Of a DNA stretch of 64,000 nt, positions 44,945-56,286 are shown in pieces. The DNA is from Bretschneidera sinensis (taxonomy: Eukaryota > Streptophyta > Magnoliopsida > Brassicales > Akaniaceae), in assembly GCA_023935145.1 (NCBI GenBank), contig CM043697.1, positions 56,244,001 through 56,308,000 on the forward strand, written 5' to 3'. A model generated the notes under the pieces. That model worked only from the letters and a program-made list of their open reading frames with translations. It had not been told where the DNA came from and made no database searches. The position numbers were made by a program, and so were the translations under genes. Numbering within the stretch: the first letter of the stretch is position 1; the number at the start of each line of letters is the position of its first letter.

Positions 44945-46132
44945 TGTTGACCCATATTTGATTTCAACAATGACAAAACACTACTCTAATTGTATGAACA
45001 ATTTTATCTAAGTGTTTAAGCAGTAAAAGCATTCAGCACCGAAATAAGATGCAAGAACTCAACGCAATTCAGACACCAAAACAAGATAGAAGATCTAGAA
45101 TAGACATTAAGGTAATTTAAACTATTGTAAATCTCTTATATTCAATTACATAGCTTGATCGTTGGTTCAATTTACAAAATACTTTGACAAAACTAAAATA
45201 TAAAAAGTTTCTAAGTCAAAAACTGTTTTTGAAAAAGGAAAACTAGGTTGAAGGTCAACCCAGTCGACTGGGTCCATATACCAGTCGACTGGGATATGGG
45301 ACAAAATGTTTCCAGTTGACTAGTATTGAGGATCCAATTAACTGGTAACTGGGACAAAAAGTTCTCAGTCGACTGGTGCTTAGGACCCAGTCGACTGGTA
45401 CTCTCCCTTAGCCTAAAAAGTGAAATTTCTCACTTAACCCAGTCGACTAGTACAAGGACCCAGTCGATTGGTAATTCAAAAATATGACCGTTTGAGACGC
45501 GGGACTTGAGTATTTAATACCCCAAATCTACCAAGTCAGTGTCAAACGGCCATATTGATTCAAGGCTATATAAACCCACTTCAATGAGCCTTTAAAACAT
45601 GAAGAGAAGACATTCAATTCACAAGATAACTCATTAATTCTCAAAAGCTTTGAAATATTTATTGTTGAACCATTCTTCAAGCTTATTATTGAAAGAGAGA
45701 TATTGTTCGTTTGTAAAAGCACTTATTACTATCTCTCTACCATTTACTTTACAGCAAATTTTATTTATTGTAAAGGAAAATAGTTGGTATAACTCTTAGA
45801 GTGTTTAGGATTTAATACTTCATTGTAGCTTCCGTGAAGTAGGGATCGGTTGTAAGGTTTGTACAACACCTGTGAATTTGTACGACTAAAGTTTTAGTGG
45901 ATTACTTCAAGGAGGTTCCTTGAAGAGAGTAGACGTAGGGTAAGAAGGAATCTGATATTGCTGAACCACTATAAACGAAGTTTGCACTTTCTATTCCTTA
46001 AACTCTTTACTTTCAAGCATATTATTTGATTGGGTGTTTTGTATATTTAACTGTTAAAAAACTTGGAAGTTAATCATCGAAAGATTTTAAAACCCAATTC
46101 ACACCCCTCTTAGGTTTGAACCTCGGTTTACA
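44945..46132 (+). repeat. Copia-A 3' LTR
   Basis: A 1,188-bp LTR starting TGTTGACCCATATTT and ending CGGTTTACA. It carries five perfect GTCGAC palindromes (about 45,264-45,450) and a TATA box tatataaa (45,567-45,574). TSD AAATT follows at 46,133-46,137. Confidence 0.93.
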
Positions 46133-46137
46133 AAATT

Positions 46138-46851
46138 GAATACTCTTGATTATTAGAAATGCTAATTTATAATGGTTATTTATAGTCTTAACCCAATATG
46201 GCTGTTAGACACAAGGAATGGATGTTTGGTGCATTAAATACTCTGTTTCGCGCCTTAATTTTTGAAAACAAATTGTTATACACGAAAAGACAATCGACTT
46301 TGAAAAGAGGACAATTGACTATCTTCTGGTATTTGATGATTTAAAGATAGAAAAGAGAAGACAGTCGACTGTCTTGTTAGGCAATTGACTATAAAATGTT
46401 TCTATCATTTTCATAGTCAGCTGTCCTAAAACATAGTCGATTGTCCATTTAAAACCAAATGGACCTGATTCAATTGAGTTAGACAGTTGACTTCCAAAAT
46501 ATCATAGTCAAAATATACCCTTTAGAAACTTAGAATTTTGCCTTACTTTTTAGGGAAATAAAGTTTTAAATGATAAACCATTTTATCAAAAATATTTTAG
46601 AGCCATGATGAATGACAAATTATGAGAGAGATTATAAAGGGATTTAACTACCTTAACATATCTAAGCTTGAACAACTTCTTATTTGAACTTGCCTCTAAG
46701 GGTTGGAACATGGTACGTGTAAAGAAATAAGCATGCGTGCACATCTTCAACTATTCGAAAAAAGATATTTACAAGTACAAAGCTTAGACAAAAGATGGTT
46801 ATATTGAATTAATCTAGTTTTGTCTTAATCAAAATTAATGTGGGGTCAACA
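46138..46851 (-). mobile_element. Copia-B 3' LTR, proximal part
   Basis: This completes the LTR that ends at 19,332. On the minus strand it starts TGTTGACCCCACATT at 46,851 and carries degenerate gacagtcgactgtc repeats (about 46,280-46,500) and a ctataaataa TATA-like site near 46,185. Confidence 0.88.
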
Positions 46852-47415
46852 ATCTCCTCGTTTTGTTGATGACAAAACCTATTTGCAAAATCATGTTATA
46901 AAGGTAAATTTTAACCACTTTTCCCCCATACTAAGCATATTATTTATCACTTTATTTGTATGAAATTAAGGCATCCTAGTTTTCTTTCTCCCCTTTTTTG
47001 TCAACATCCAAAAGATCAAAATGAGCAAGAAAACACCCCCTAAATAGGAGCAATTAAAAAAAGACTATGTACGGAAAATATAAAAAACAGACAGAGTTTC
47101 CCCTGTTTTTCCACTAAACCTCATGCAAAATAACCATGCAAAGATATATAAAATCCAACCAAGAGTTGAACTAAATAATAATCAAGGCAAGTAGTCAAAC
47201 ATCCAAGCAATAGTTATAACCAACCATAAATATCCAAAAACAAAACATTTAACATCCAAAATTATCCACCCATCCATCCAAAATATCAAAAGCTAGAAGT
47301 AAGTCTAGAAATTGTATGATAAAAGAAAGAAAATGTTATTGTAAGAAAAATTAAAGTCTCAAGGCTATAAAGAGATGAGGAAACGAGGAAAGATAAATAC
47401 GATGGAAATGGGCAA

Positions 47416-48260
47416 TCATGGGGCATCATCACTATCAGGGCGACAAAGTTTCTCAAGTATCTCATTCCACATCCCATCCATCCTATCACGAATGTTCCCA
47501 AACTTCTTTTCTATGACATCAAAGCGAGCTTGCATTGTTAGGGCGAGAGAAGACTTCCTATCATTTAGTTCTTGCAAGGCCGCCAAAACATCTCCGTTAA
47601 AATTTCTTGAACCTGAACCACTTGGACCACCCAAACCACCTTTTCTTCAGCTTCTTCAACTTCTTCTTCCATTTCTATATTAGCTTGTTGACCAGTAGTA
47701 GGTACAAATTTCCTCTTCTAAAAATTGGTGTCACGATCAAGGGTAGCATTCATAGTCTTCTCCTGCGTACCATCTTCTAATCGAATCAGTTTCATTCTGT
47801 TCGTAATAGACTTGTTGAAAATATTCGTGGTAAACAACTCATCACTGTCAAACCTATGAAGAAGGACTCCATAATACTATATAATGTAATCATCATACTA
47901 TAGGGAAGCCCACTAGTCCTTTCCTCAGAACCCTCAATCATCTTAGACAAAATCTGACTGTATAAGTTATACCGAATCCCATTCATAACAGACCAAAAGA
48001 TATACACATCTAACTGACTGACATAGGCGTGACAACTTTTTCTTGGAAATACAGTACCCAATGATCATATGAACCACCCTACTCACTATAGTTAACTTGT
48101 TGGTATTCTTAAAGATTGTACCTCTAAACACATAGGTAGGTTCATCCCTGAGCATTTTAAGAGCTTCATTCTTATCAAAATCATCAAGCCAGTTAAACGT
48201 ATCATACTACTCATTTTCTTTTATTGAGCCATCAGTTACTTGCCTATTTCATGAGAAGTT
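47416..48260 (-). pseudogene. Copia-B post-pol ORF3 remnant
   Basis: The minus strand reads WLDDFDKNEALKMLRDEPTY and VFRGTIFKN...KLTIVSRVVHMII, matching the DYEEAC...PNYIF...LFNLIVSWTI stretch of Copia-A ORF3. Then come LPYSMMITLYSIMESFFIGL in a second frame, and a terminal helix ALQELNDRKSSLALTMQARF. The N-terminal part with the FYAN motif was not found. Stops and frame changes are frequent. Confidence 0.65.
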
Positions 48261-48829
48261 AATGGTGGGAGTTGTAGAAAAGTGAATAAAATATGATTTT
48301 ATGATAGATTTTGTGGAAAAAATGAAGATATTTGGTTGAAAAAGAGAGATTTAGATGAGAGAGAGTGAGAAGGGTGGCTAGGGTTTAAAAAAATTGGGTG
48401 TCATGGTGAAGAAGATGAAGTCTAGAAACGCGTGTCAGGTGACACTTTGTCAATCGACTATGGAAACCTATTGTCCCTTAGGAACAAAACTAAAACAGTT
48501 GTGAAACAACCATAAACTTGAATTTTAATATATTCTTGCAAGATTTGATTTCTTTATGCTATTTTTGAATGAGGAAACATTAAATTTAGAATTAATACTT
48601 ATTCACTCAATAGCAATAACATGAACAATGATGAATGCACATGAAATCAAACAAAGTTTCTCATTCCTACTTTCATTATAATCATGCAAAACCTATCTTC
48701 ATTTAAGAGTTTTATGAAAATATCAACTAATTGTTTTTTCAAACTAATGAATTCAAGTTTAATATCTCATTCAATATGATTGGTCCTAGAATACTGAATT
48801 GAATTTTTAGTTAGATTGATAGCACTAGT

Positions 48830-49976
48830 GCTATCATATAGGATAGAAACATTTTTAAAATGCATGCCAATATCTTCAAGTTGTTGTTTTATCCATAAAA
48901 CTAGTGAACAAAAACTATCGGTTGCTACATATTCCGCTTTGGCTGTTGATAATGCAATCGAATTTTGTTTCTTTGAAAATCAATAGGTTAACATATAACT
49001 GAGAAATTGTTGTGTTCCACTAGTACTCTTTCTATCTAACTTACCACCAGCAAAATCTACATTCGAGAACCCAATTAAGTCAAAGGAAGATTCTTTACAA
49101 TACCACAAACCTAATTTTTGAGTTCCTAACAAGTATCTTAAGCTTCTTTTAACAACCATTAAGTGATATTCTTGAGGATTATATTGAAACATAGCACAAA
49201 TACAAATATTAAACATAATATTGGGTCTACTTGCAGTTAAATAAAGTAAAACCCCTATCATGCTTCTATATTTATTTATATCAACACTTTTACCTCCTTC
49301 ATCCAAATCAAGCTTTGTTGAAGTGCTCATGGGAGTCCCAATTGACTTTGCATTCTTCATCCCAAACCTCTTTAGCAAGTCTTTTGTGTACTTGGATTAG
49401 TTGGTGAAGATTTCTTCATTTGATTTTTTAATTTTAAGACCAAGAAAGTAGTTAAGCTCTCCCATCATGCTCATCCACCATGCATGCTTTTAGGAAAATT
49501 TTGACATTGTTTCATTAGTAGCACCAAATATTATATCATCAACATATATTTGCACAATGAGTATGTCATGCTCATGATTTTAGTGAAAAGAGTAATCTCG
49601 ACTCTTCTTGTTATAAAACCGTTTTCAAGTAAAAATTTACTTAACCTTTCATACCATGCTCTAGGAGTTTGCTTCAAGTCACAAAGATATGTAGAAAACT
49701 TATAGACATAGTTTGGAAAGTTAGGATCTTCAAAACCAAGAGGTTGTTCAACATAAATTTTTTTTTTCTATAAAACCATTTAAAAAAGCACTTTTCACAT
49801 CCATTTGAAATAATCTTAAGTTCTTAAAACATGCAAATATAAGCAACATGCGAATAGCCTCTAGTCTAGCTACAAGTACAAAAGTCTCATCAAAATTAAT
49901 TCCTTTTTATTCATTATAACCTTTTGCTACAAGTCTAGCCTTATTTCTAGTTACTACATTATTTTTTATCCATTTT
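48830..49976 (-). pseudogene. Copia-B reverse transcriptase (C-terminal) and RNase H
   Basis: The minus strand shows EEVYVEQPLGFE-like sequence, the RT active site YVDDIIFGATNE region (about 49,510-49,546) and KRFGMKNAKSIGTPMSTSTK. RSMIGVLLYLTASRPNIMF and LDRKSTSGTQQFLS follow (open part 48,980-49,378). RNase H residues continue to about 48,830 (TAEAEYVA-like, SAINLTKN-like). Frameshifts and stops are present. The closest relative in the window is Copia-A. Confidence 0.88.
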
Positions 49977-50569
49977 TGTAACGACCCATCCTGGGTTGGC
50001 CACTCCGGAGACGGTGTCATCACATTTTGAAAATCCCAGCACGACAGCTATATGCAACAATAAAAATAATACTAACAGAATTTCTTTTACATCAATCCCC
50101 AACCCTCTATAGGGGAGATACATCAATCTGATATTAACTTAACATAATATACAATGTAAAATGCATGAATATTTACAAATGAATTTTTATTTTATTTTCT
50201 TGCTAGTTTGAGGATGTTGACACGTGCGTGGCTTACGAAAAAATGATTTTGTCTGAACCACAACTCATCAAATTATCTATCCTCCCTGCTATCTGAAAAT
50301 ATTGTACAATGAAGGGTGAGCTTCACAAACTCAGTGAATTAAATTTACTAAAAGTATTCGGTTTGTATAAATAGCCTTTAATATTTAATCATTCTATGTT
50401 TATTTCTCACCATAACCGTTTTTCTGTGAAACTCATTCATCTATAAATAATTTCACAATAACACACAACACATCAACATTTCAATGATGAAATCACTATT
50501 TAAAATAGATGCAATACATGAATTATTATTAGGGAACATCTTTCCACATGTCGACATGTTTTTATCTTA

Positions 50570-50785
50570 AACCAACTGTCTTTCCGGTTCTTTCATTCTC
50601 ATTTTGACCGATTGCCTTCCCGGTTCTTTCATTCTCATTTAGACCGATTGCCTTCCCGGTTCTTTTATTCTTATTAGATCGACTGCCTTCCCGATTCTTT
50701 TATTCTTATTAGACCGACTACCTTCTTGGTTCTTTCATTTTTCATTAGACCGACTGCCTTCCCGGTTCTTTTCTTTTATTTAATG
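50570..50785. repeat. Minisatellite, about 42-44-bp unit, five to six copies
   Basis: The unit gacygaytgccttcccggtt followed by ctttyattcttatta recurs across the block with minor changes, inside the Tekay-like LTR. It has no coding meaning. Confidence 0.88.
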
Positions 50786-51614
50786 CATGTGCATATAACA
50801 ATGATATGAAATATGCTTATGAACAATAACATAAAAGAAACAAACATGAATTCAAATATTTAAATTGACTATCCTGATTTTTCTCAAGTTATATATAAAA
50901 AAATTTCACTAAATTCCTCTCATCCTAAATCACATCAAATCATCCATCAAAGCTTTCCAAGATCCATTAAATTTCATCTTCTCATAATTCGTATCGAAAC
51001 ATCAATCATAACTCATCAAGAATTTCACTTATCTCAATTATTATTAAATCAACTTATTATGCTAAAAATATTATTTCTCACCTAATAATTTTCTAGATGT
51101 CTAAAATTCCTATCATACCTATCAATCAATTTTTCATCTACCACCAAAGCATATAGTAATAATTTAATTTAATATTATTACTAAATATTTCATTTTTTTT
51201 ATTTAGATTACTTAAAGTAAATCTAACTCACCATGTAGCACTTAAAGCTACCCGTGAATCACCTCCTTGCCTTTCCCGTTCCTCTCAAAAATTTTCCCTA
51301 GTTGCTGATCGTCAACACTAGACATAATATTTGTATTAAATTTCTAATTATTTCTTCAATTCTTCATAAACCACACTCTTTGAAAATTCCCACTTTGAAT
51401 TCTGAGAAATTTCATGTACGCTAAAAATTCAAAAATAAACACTACATTATTATCTTCTGTTTTTCTGATAGCTTCCCGTGACTCTCTATACAATTCCCCC
51501 TTAAACCCCTTCAAAATTTTGTTTTTTTTAACCTTTCTTTCGGTCCCCAAGTTTTTAAAGAAATAGAGAAATTTGAAGAAAAACTATATGAAATTTGATA
51601 AGTGTAATTTACGC

Positions 51615-51616
<2 letters not shown>

Positions 51617-51682
<66 letters not shown>
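51617..51682. repeat. Compound microsatellite (AC)n(AT)n
   Basis: About 14 AC units are followed directly by about 18 AT units, inside the Tekay-like LTR. Open frames over it (poly-Tyr-Ile, poly-Cys-Val) are artefacts of the repeat. Confidence 0.95.
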
Positions 51683-51686
<4 letters not shown>

Positions 51687-52067
51687 AACACAATAGCTTA
51701 TTTTTTGCAAACTCAACAGCTCTCTCCCCAATTCTTCAATTGCCACGCAAAGTCCAAGTGTAAGGCATGCAAATGCCTTTCCTTTTCTTGCCATCTGCTG
51801 CCACATTTTTCTGTTTTTTGTTTGTTTTAGAAAAAAATAAAACTTTTTTTTCTTTTCTTTTCTCCTTCATGCTGGACTTGCCTAAATTTTGTTTTTTTAT
51901 TGTTTTGTTTTCCATTTTTTTTTTAATTACGCCCTCACGCATCCAGTTTTTTTCAAAAGAATTATTTTATTCAATACTAAATCATTCGCATAAATATATT
52001 ATTTTAATTTCATGTCATATTTATTAAATTACTTCTTTACCATTACTTTACGATTACGGGTATTACA

Positions 52068-52833
52068 AATCTACCCACCTTATAAAAATTTCGTCCCCGA
52101 AATTTCTTTTCCTATTTAAATCTCAATACATATTTTCATTGAGATATTTTTAATTACACCCAATCACCTACTTGAAATTCAGGAGATATTCTCTTAGTAT
52201 CGGCGTAGCTATTCTGTCTACTCTATGTTGCTTTACGGTTCTCTCTAACCAATTTGATCCTCTCAGTTGTTAACTCAATAATTGATGGACCAGATATATT
52301 TCTCTCTCCCATTTCTTCCCAACATATAGGAGTTTTACACCTTCTATCATACAATGTCTCAATCGGTGCCATCCCAATACTAGTTTGATACTGATTATTA
52401 TAAATAATTTCAATCGATGGCATGTAAGCATCCCAACTCACTGAGAACTCATCACATTTGCCTTTAAAATATCTTCTAGTACTCTAATAATCCTTTCTGT
52501 CTGAGCATGAAAAATTATATTAAATTGCAACTATGTACCCATGGCTTCCTGAAAGTCTCTCCAAAACCAAGATGCAAATCTAGCATTTCTATTTGACACT
52601 ATGCTCAATGGTACTCCATACAACCTCATAATCTCAGCTACATCCCTCTTCAATCTTGACCATCAGAATTGCTGTCTCAATCCTCTATATATCTTATTGT
52701 TACTTGGTTGCATCGAATATACATCATCATTTGCCTTTCTCATTGTATCCTTTCTCAACTCTGCATTATTAGGAACACAACTCCTATGTTCCAATACCAA
52801 AATACCCTCATTTCAAATTTTGAACTCATATTG
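52068..52833 (-). pseudogene. Tekay-like integrase fragment
   Basis: The minus strand reads SWDAYMPSIEIIYNNQYQTS, then GMAPIETLYDRRCKTPICW (52,223-52,441), the conserved integrase stretch of Tekay-type chromoviruses. Upstream (to about 52,700) an eroded catalytic core is visible with IVSNRNARFAS-like residues. It is cut at 52,833 by Gypsy-2. Confidence 0.85.
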
Positions 52834-53625
52834 TGATACGATCAACGCCAATAACTAAGAAATTGATGGATCAAGAAGGCTTACAAGATCGTCTAGAAGT
52901 AGATTTATGTGAGACCGTGACCCGCTGCTTATATTGAAGCAAAATCCAACAATCAATTATGGAAGGATTGATTGATAAGTCAAAGATGAACGGCACGGAA
53001 ACTCCGATAAGTTTAGAAGTTCTAAAAGAACCAAAGAGAATTTTCTCTCACAAAATATGAATCAAATCTTAATTTTCTTATTCCAAAAAGCTAATAGCTA
53101 TTTAAATACATGAGAATTCATAACCAATTAGAAAAAGGAATCTAAGGAATTCGTAACCAATTAGAAAAAGGAAACTAAGGAATAGGTTTCATACTAGAAT
53201 TCTGGTAACTGAATTATGGTAACCTAAAATCCAAATAAGGAAAGTACCTAACTTGGCATGCAAGCCGTACAATTCGACAATTAAATTAATAAGAAAACAT
53301 TCAAGAAAAAGGTAATAAGAAAAATTGCAGCCAACCATTTTCCTTGATGAGCCAACCTAAAGGAGTAAGTCTCCAATTTTGGGAAACTAAGATTTTAATT
53401 CACAATCTTGAGTTACTAGATTATTCCAAAGCTTGAATTATGGAAACCCATCCTTGTGGATCACGTATAGCATCATCCTTGGGCCTCCAATGATGGTTCT
53501 TAGCCTAAATGTGTTGAGTCAGCCCATCGAGAGTTTCATTAAACCTTTTAGCTCGAGCCCTTGTAACTGGACCAATTGGAACTTGAATAGGATTCACCTC
53601 CCATTTGTTAGCCATGTCCTCATCA
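52834..53625 (-). repeat. Gypsy-2 3' LTR
   Basis: It aligns with both Gypsy-1 LTRs. A block of about 34 bases (gaattcgtaaccaattagaaaaagg, in two parts) is locally duplicated near 53,110-53,170. The coding frame of the polyprotein continues into its start. Confidence 0.9.
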
Positions 53626-53729
53626 TTCCTTTCCTCTTGAAAAGGATTTGTCCTCATATCATCACCTACATCAAAAGGGCTTAAATGAGAAACATTGAAA
53701 GTGGCACTAACATTGTACTCAATTGGCAA
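53505..53729 (-). pseudogene. Gypsy-2 polyprotein C-terminus overlapping the LTR
   Basis: An open minus-strand frame starts in the integrase C-terminus ([16 protein letters not shown]), crosses the polypurine tract and the LTR boundary at 53,625, and continues about 40 codons into the LTR (GPVTRARAKRFNETL). Overlap of pol with the 3' LTR is known for some plant chromoviruses. Confidence 0.65.
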
Positions 53730-54793
53730 ATCTAATTTGTATGCATTGTCATTGATACGCTCAAGGACTTGGAAAGGCCCATCTCCTTTAGGAAGTAACT
53801 TTGAATACTTTTGTGCTGGATGCTGGAAATCTTTCTTTCCTCATGTGTAACTAAATCCAATCTCCGGGTTGAAAAATCAGCTGTCGGTGACCTTTGTTAG
53901 CTTGTTTTGCATATTGTTCCATTTTCCTCTCAACGTTTAGTCTTGCCTTCTCATGTATCTACTTAACAAAGTCAGTCTTTTTCTTTCCATCCAAGTTAGC
54001 ATGTTCAGACATAGGTAATGGCGTTAAATCCAATGGAGTTAAAGGATTAAAACCATAAACAATTTTAAATGGTGAAAACTTAGTAGCAGAATGAACAGTA
54101 TGATTATAAGCAAACTCAACATGTGGTAAACATTATTCCCAAGTTTTGATGTTCTGTTTAATGATAGCCCTCAACAAAGTAGCCAAAGTCCGATTCACTA
54201 CTTTAGTTTGACCATTAGTTTGTGGGTGACAAGTAGTCGAAAATAATAGCCTAGTCCCTAACTTACACCATAAAGTCTTCCAAAAGTAACTCAAGAACTT
54301 AGCATCTCTATCCGAAACAATTGTTCTAGGCATACCATGTAATCTTACAATTTCTCTAAAGAAAAAATTATCAACATTGGAAGCATCATCAGTTTTGTGA
54401 CATGGAATAAAATGTACCATATTAGAAAATCTATCCACAACCAAAAAAATTGAATCTCTACCACATTTAGACCTAGGTAAACCTAAGACAAAGTCCATCG
54501 AAATATCTATCCAAGGCTTACTAGGAATGGGCAGTGGCGTGTATAAACCATGGGGTTGCACTCGAGATTTTGTCTGCCTATATGTGACACATCTACCACA
54601 AATCTCTCAATATCTCTTTTCATGTGTGGCCAATAGAAGTGTTCTTGTAAAATGGCTAAGGTCTTAGCAACTGCAAAGTGACTCATTAAACCTCCTCCAT
54701 GGGATTCCTTTACTAACAAATTACGCAAAGAGCAATTCGGTACACACAATTTATTCTCCTGAAATAAAAAACCCTCGTGCCTAAAGAACTCAC
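53730..54793 (-). pseudogene. Gypsy-2 integrase
   Basis: The clean part (54,133-54,561) holds [47 protein letters not shown] and [16 protein letters not shown], giving the complete Asp/Asp/Glu arrangement. Upstream (54,507-54,793) are [13 protein letters not shown] and [16 protein letters not shown] frameshift near 54,600 (one base lost in the CVTCRQ region) separates the two parts. Confidence 0.88.
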
Positions 54794-56130
54794 TGATAAG
54801 AGTCATCAAATGCATCTTAACAGTACATATTTGTTAGCATTTTAGGGTTGATCTAGGTTTGAATTACACTTTTATACCTTAGCAACTCTGAAGTGATATT
54901 CTTGGATTGTTGATCTATTTTCAGTGCATTTTCAGGTACTTTGAGTTCATAAGAGATGGAAACCTATCATAGCTTAAAGCATAATAGCTCGATGCATATT
55001 TGAGTGAAGGCATGGTTACGGAAGGACAAAACGAAGAGAATCAAGGCTGTGCACCATAGCCTGGACCAACTGAGTTGCAGCCTCTAGAACCATAACCAAA
55101 AGAGACAAGAAGACCACCAGTGTGCACCGCGGCCTGGACCAGTCTGAGCTGCGGCCTGGTAGTTTAAGCCACGACTTGGATGGTTTGAGCCGCGGCCTCC
55201 AGAAAGTTGAAGAAAATCAGTCTAAAGGCTGAGCCATGGCCTGGATTAGTGTGCGCCGCAGCGCGAGCGCGATGCCCTGTTTCCTAATTAGGGTTTTAAT
55301 GATAGTTTATACCCGAAAATACCCTAGAACCTTTTGTATTATAAATAGATCACTTAGGGTTTGGTCAGAGGCATTCATTAAGGTTGGAAAACTCAAGAAA
55401 GCTACCACACTCTTCTCCATTACGATGTTCAAGCATGAGCCCCATGACCAACTAATCTCCAACCAAAGCGAAGGGATGAATTCTTAGGTGTAGTTGTTCT
55501 TATTTTCCATTCTTGATTCAGTTGTAGTTTGGATTTATTGTTAAATATTGTTATGATTTACTTTTTGATTTAATTAGAAGATTTTCTTTTAATCCGATGA
55601 TTGCATCTCTCTCCTCTATATAAGTCTAGTCATGCTCTTCTTATGTAAAGATTGTCGGATGTGATTGATTTCAGTAGATTTATCTTTTAGGTTTGTCCAT
55701 TACTGCGATATTATCATTGAGATATATTGTCATTTCTTGATAAATCTATAAGGTAGGTTATATGTGCTTGAATCGAAAGTAAAGAGTACTTCATAGCAAT
55801 TACATTAGGGTTTACATGTGCTTTGATTGAATATTTGCCGATTGTCTGTTTGGGATGTGAAACTAGCAATCGAGATTAAAACAATTGAATCAAGATTGGA
55901 ATAAGGCAACGAACCTAGGGAAGATTCCCAAAACCTTGTTATCTCTCCATTATATTCTTCATTATATTTACACAATTTTTTTCACATTGCTTTATTATCA
56001 AAACTCATATTCTCTCACTTGATCTTATCGTTCGTGTTAAGGTTTACACTTTCCCTTGTAGTTCACTTTTCCTCGTGGGATCAACACCTCTACTATACAC
56101 AATAACTGCGTATTAGTTTTAGCGTAATCA
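54794..56130 (+). repeat. Athila-2 5' LTR
   Basis: A 1,337-bp LTR starting tgataagagtcatc and ending gcgtaatca, with TATA box tataaata (55,340-55,347). It includes the region after the TATA box that Athila-1's 5' LTR has lost. Confidence 0.92.
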
Positions 56131-56135
56131 AATTT

Positions 56136-56153
56136 TGGCGCCGTTGCCGAGGA
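56136..56153 (+). other. Athila-2 primer-binding site
   Basis: tggcgccgttgccgagga matches the tRNA-Asp complement used by Athila/Tat elements with one change (g to a). Confidence 0.9.
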
Positions 56154-56286
56154 AACACGCTTAAGTACAAGGAAGATTGTCAACTTTGAGACAAGACGGT
56201 AATATTGTTCTTTTCTCTTTGTTTTGATTTTTTGATTTTCTTTTATTATTCTGTTTTATTTATTTGCCCTCTAACTCATTTGGTAT

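Larger units (their letters stand above)
19787..46132 (+). mobile_element. Copia-A, SIRE-like LTR retrotransposon carrying two nested elements
   Basis: The element is bounded by LTRs 19,787-20,294 plus 25,920-26,578 (5') and 44,945-46,132 (3'), with TSD AAATT on both sides. Without the nested Gypsy-1 (20,295-25,914) and Athila-1 (28,616-40,269) it is about 9 kb. Order: PBS matching initiator Met tRNA, gag, protease, reverse transcriptase, RNase H, a third ORF after pol, polypurine tract, LTR. The integrase is missing. The long post-pol ORF and the RT sequence (YVDDIIFGATNE) suggest the SIRE lineage. Frameshifts and stops show it is dead. Confidence 0.93.
46852..49976 (-). mobile_element. Copia-B internal region, 3' part
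   Basis: A polypurine tract (acgaggagat) adjoins the LTR start at 46,852. Reading leftwards from 49,976 come RT, RNase H and a third ORF, on the minus strand. The element is cut at 49,977 by the Tekay-like LTR; the rest of it is outside the window. Confidence 0.88.
49977..52067 (-). repeat. Tekay-like Gypsy LTR (3' LTR of a minus-strand element)
   Basis: A 2,091-bp LTR bounded by plus-strand tgtaacgaccc and gggtattaca, the long-LTR form typical of Tekay/Del chromoviruses. On the minus strand it starts TGTAATACCC directly after a polypurine tract (aaggtgggtagatt, 52,068-52,081). It contains a 44-bp minisatellite and an (AC)n(AT)n microsatellite. Its insertion interrupts Copia-B. Confidence 0.82.
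52834..54793 (-). mobile_element. Gypsy-2, relative of Gypsy-1, 3' half only
   Basis: The 3' LTR (52,834-53,625, 792 bp) is followed on the minus strand by a polypurine tract (53,626-53,640) and the integrase end. The element is interrupted at 54,794 by Athila-2, and the rest is outside the window. The left flank tattg (52,829-52,833) predicts its TSD. Confidence 0.9.

Noticed and set aside
50570..50785. CRISPR-like regular repeats
   Set aside because: Units are directly adjacent without unique spacers and lie inside a plant LTR, so this is a minisatellite.
51511..51830. Frames with poly-Tyr-Ile, poly-Cys-Val or poly-His-Thr
   Set aside because: They are translations of the (AC)n(AT)n microsatellite.
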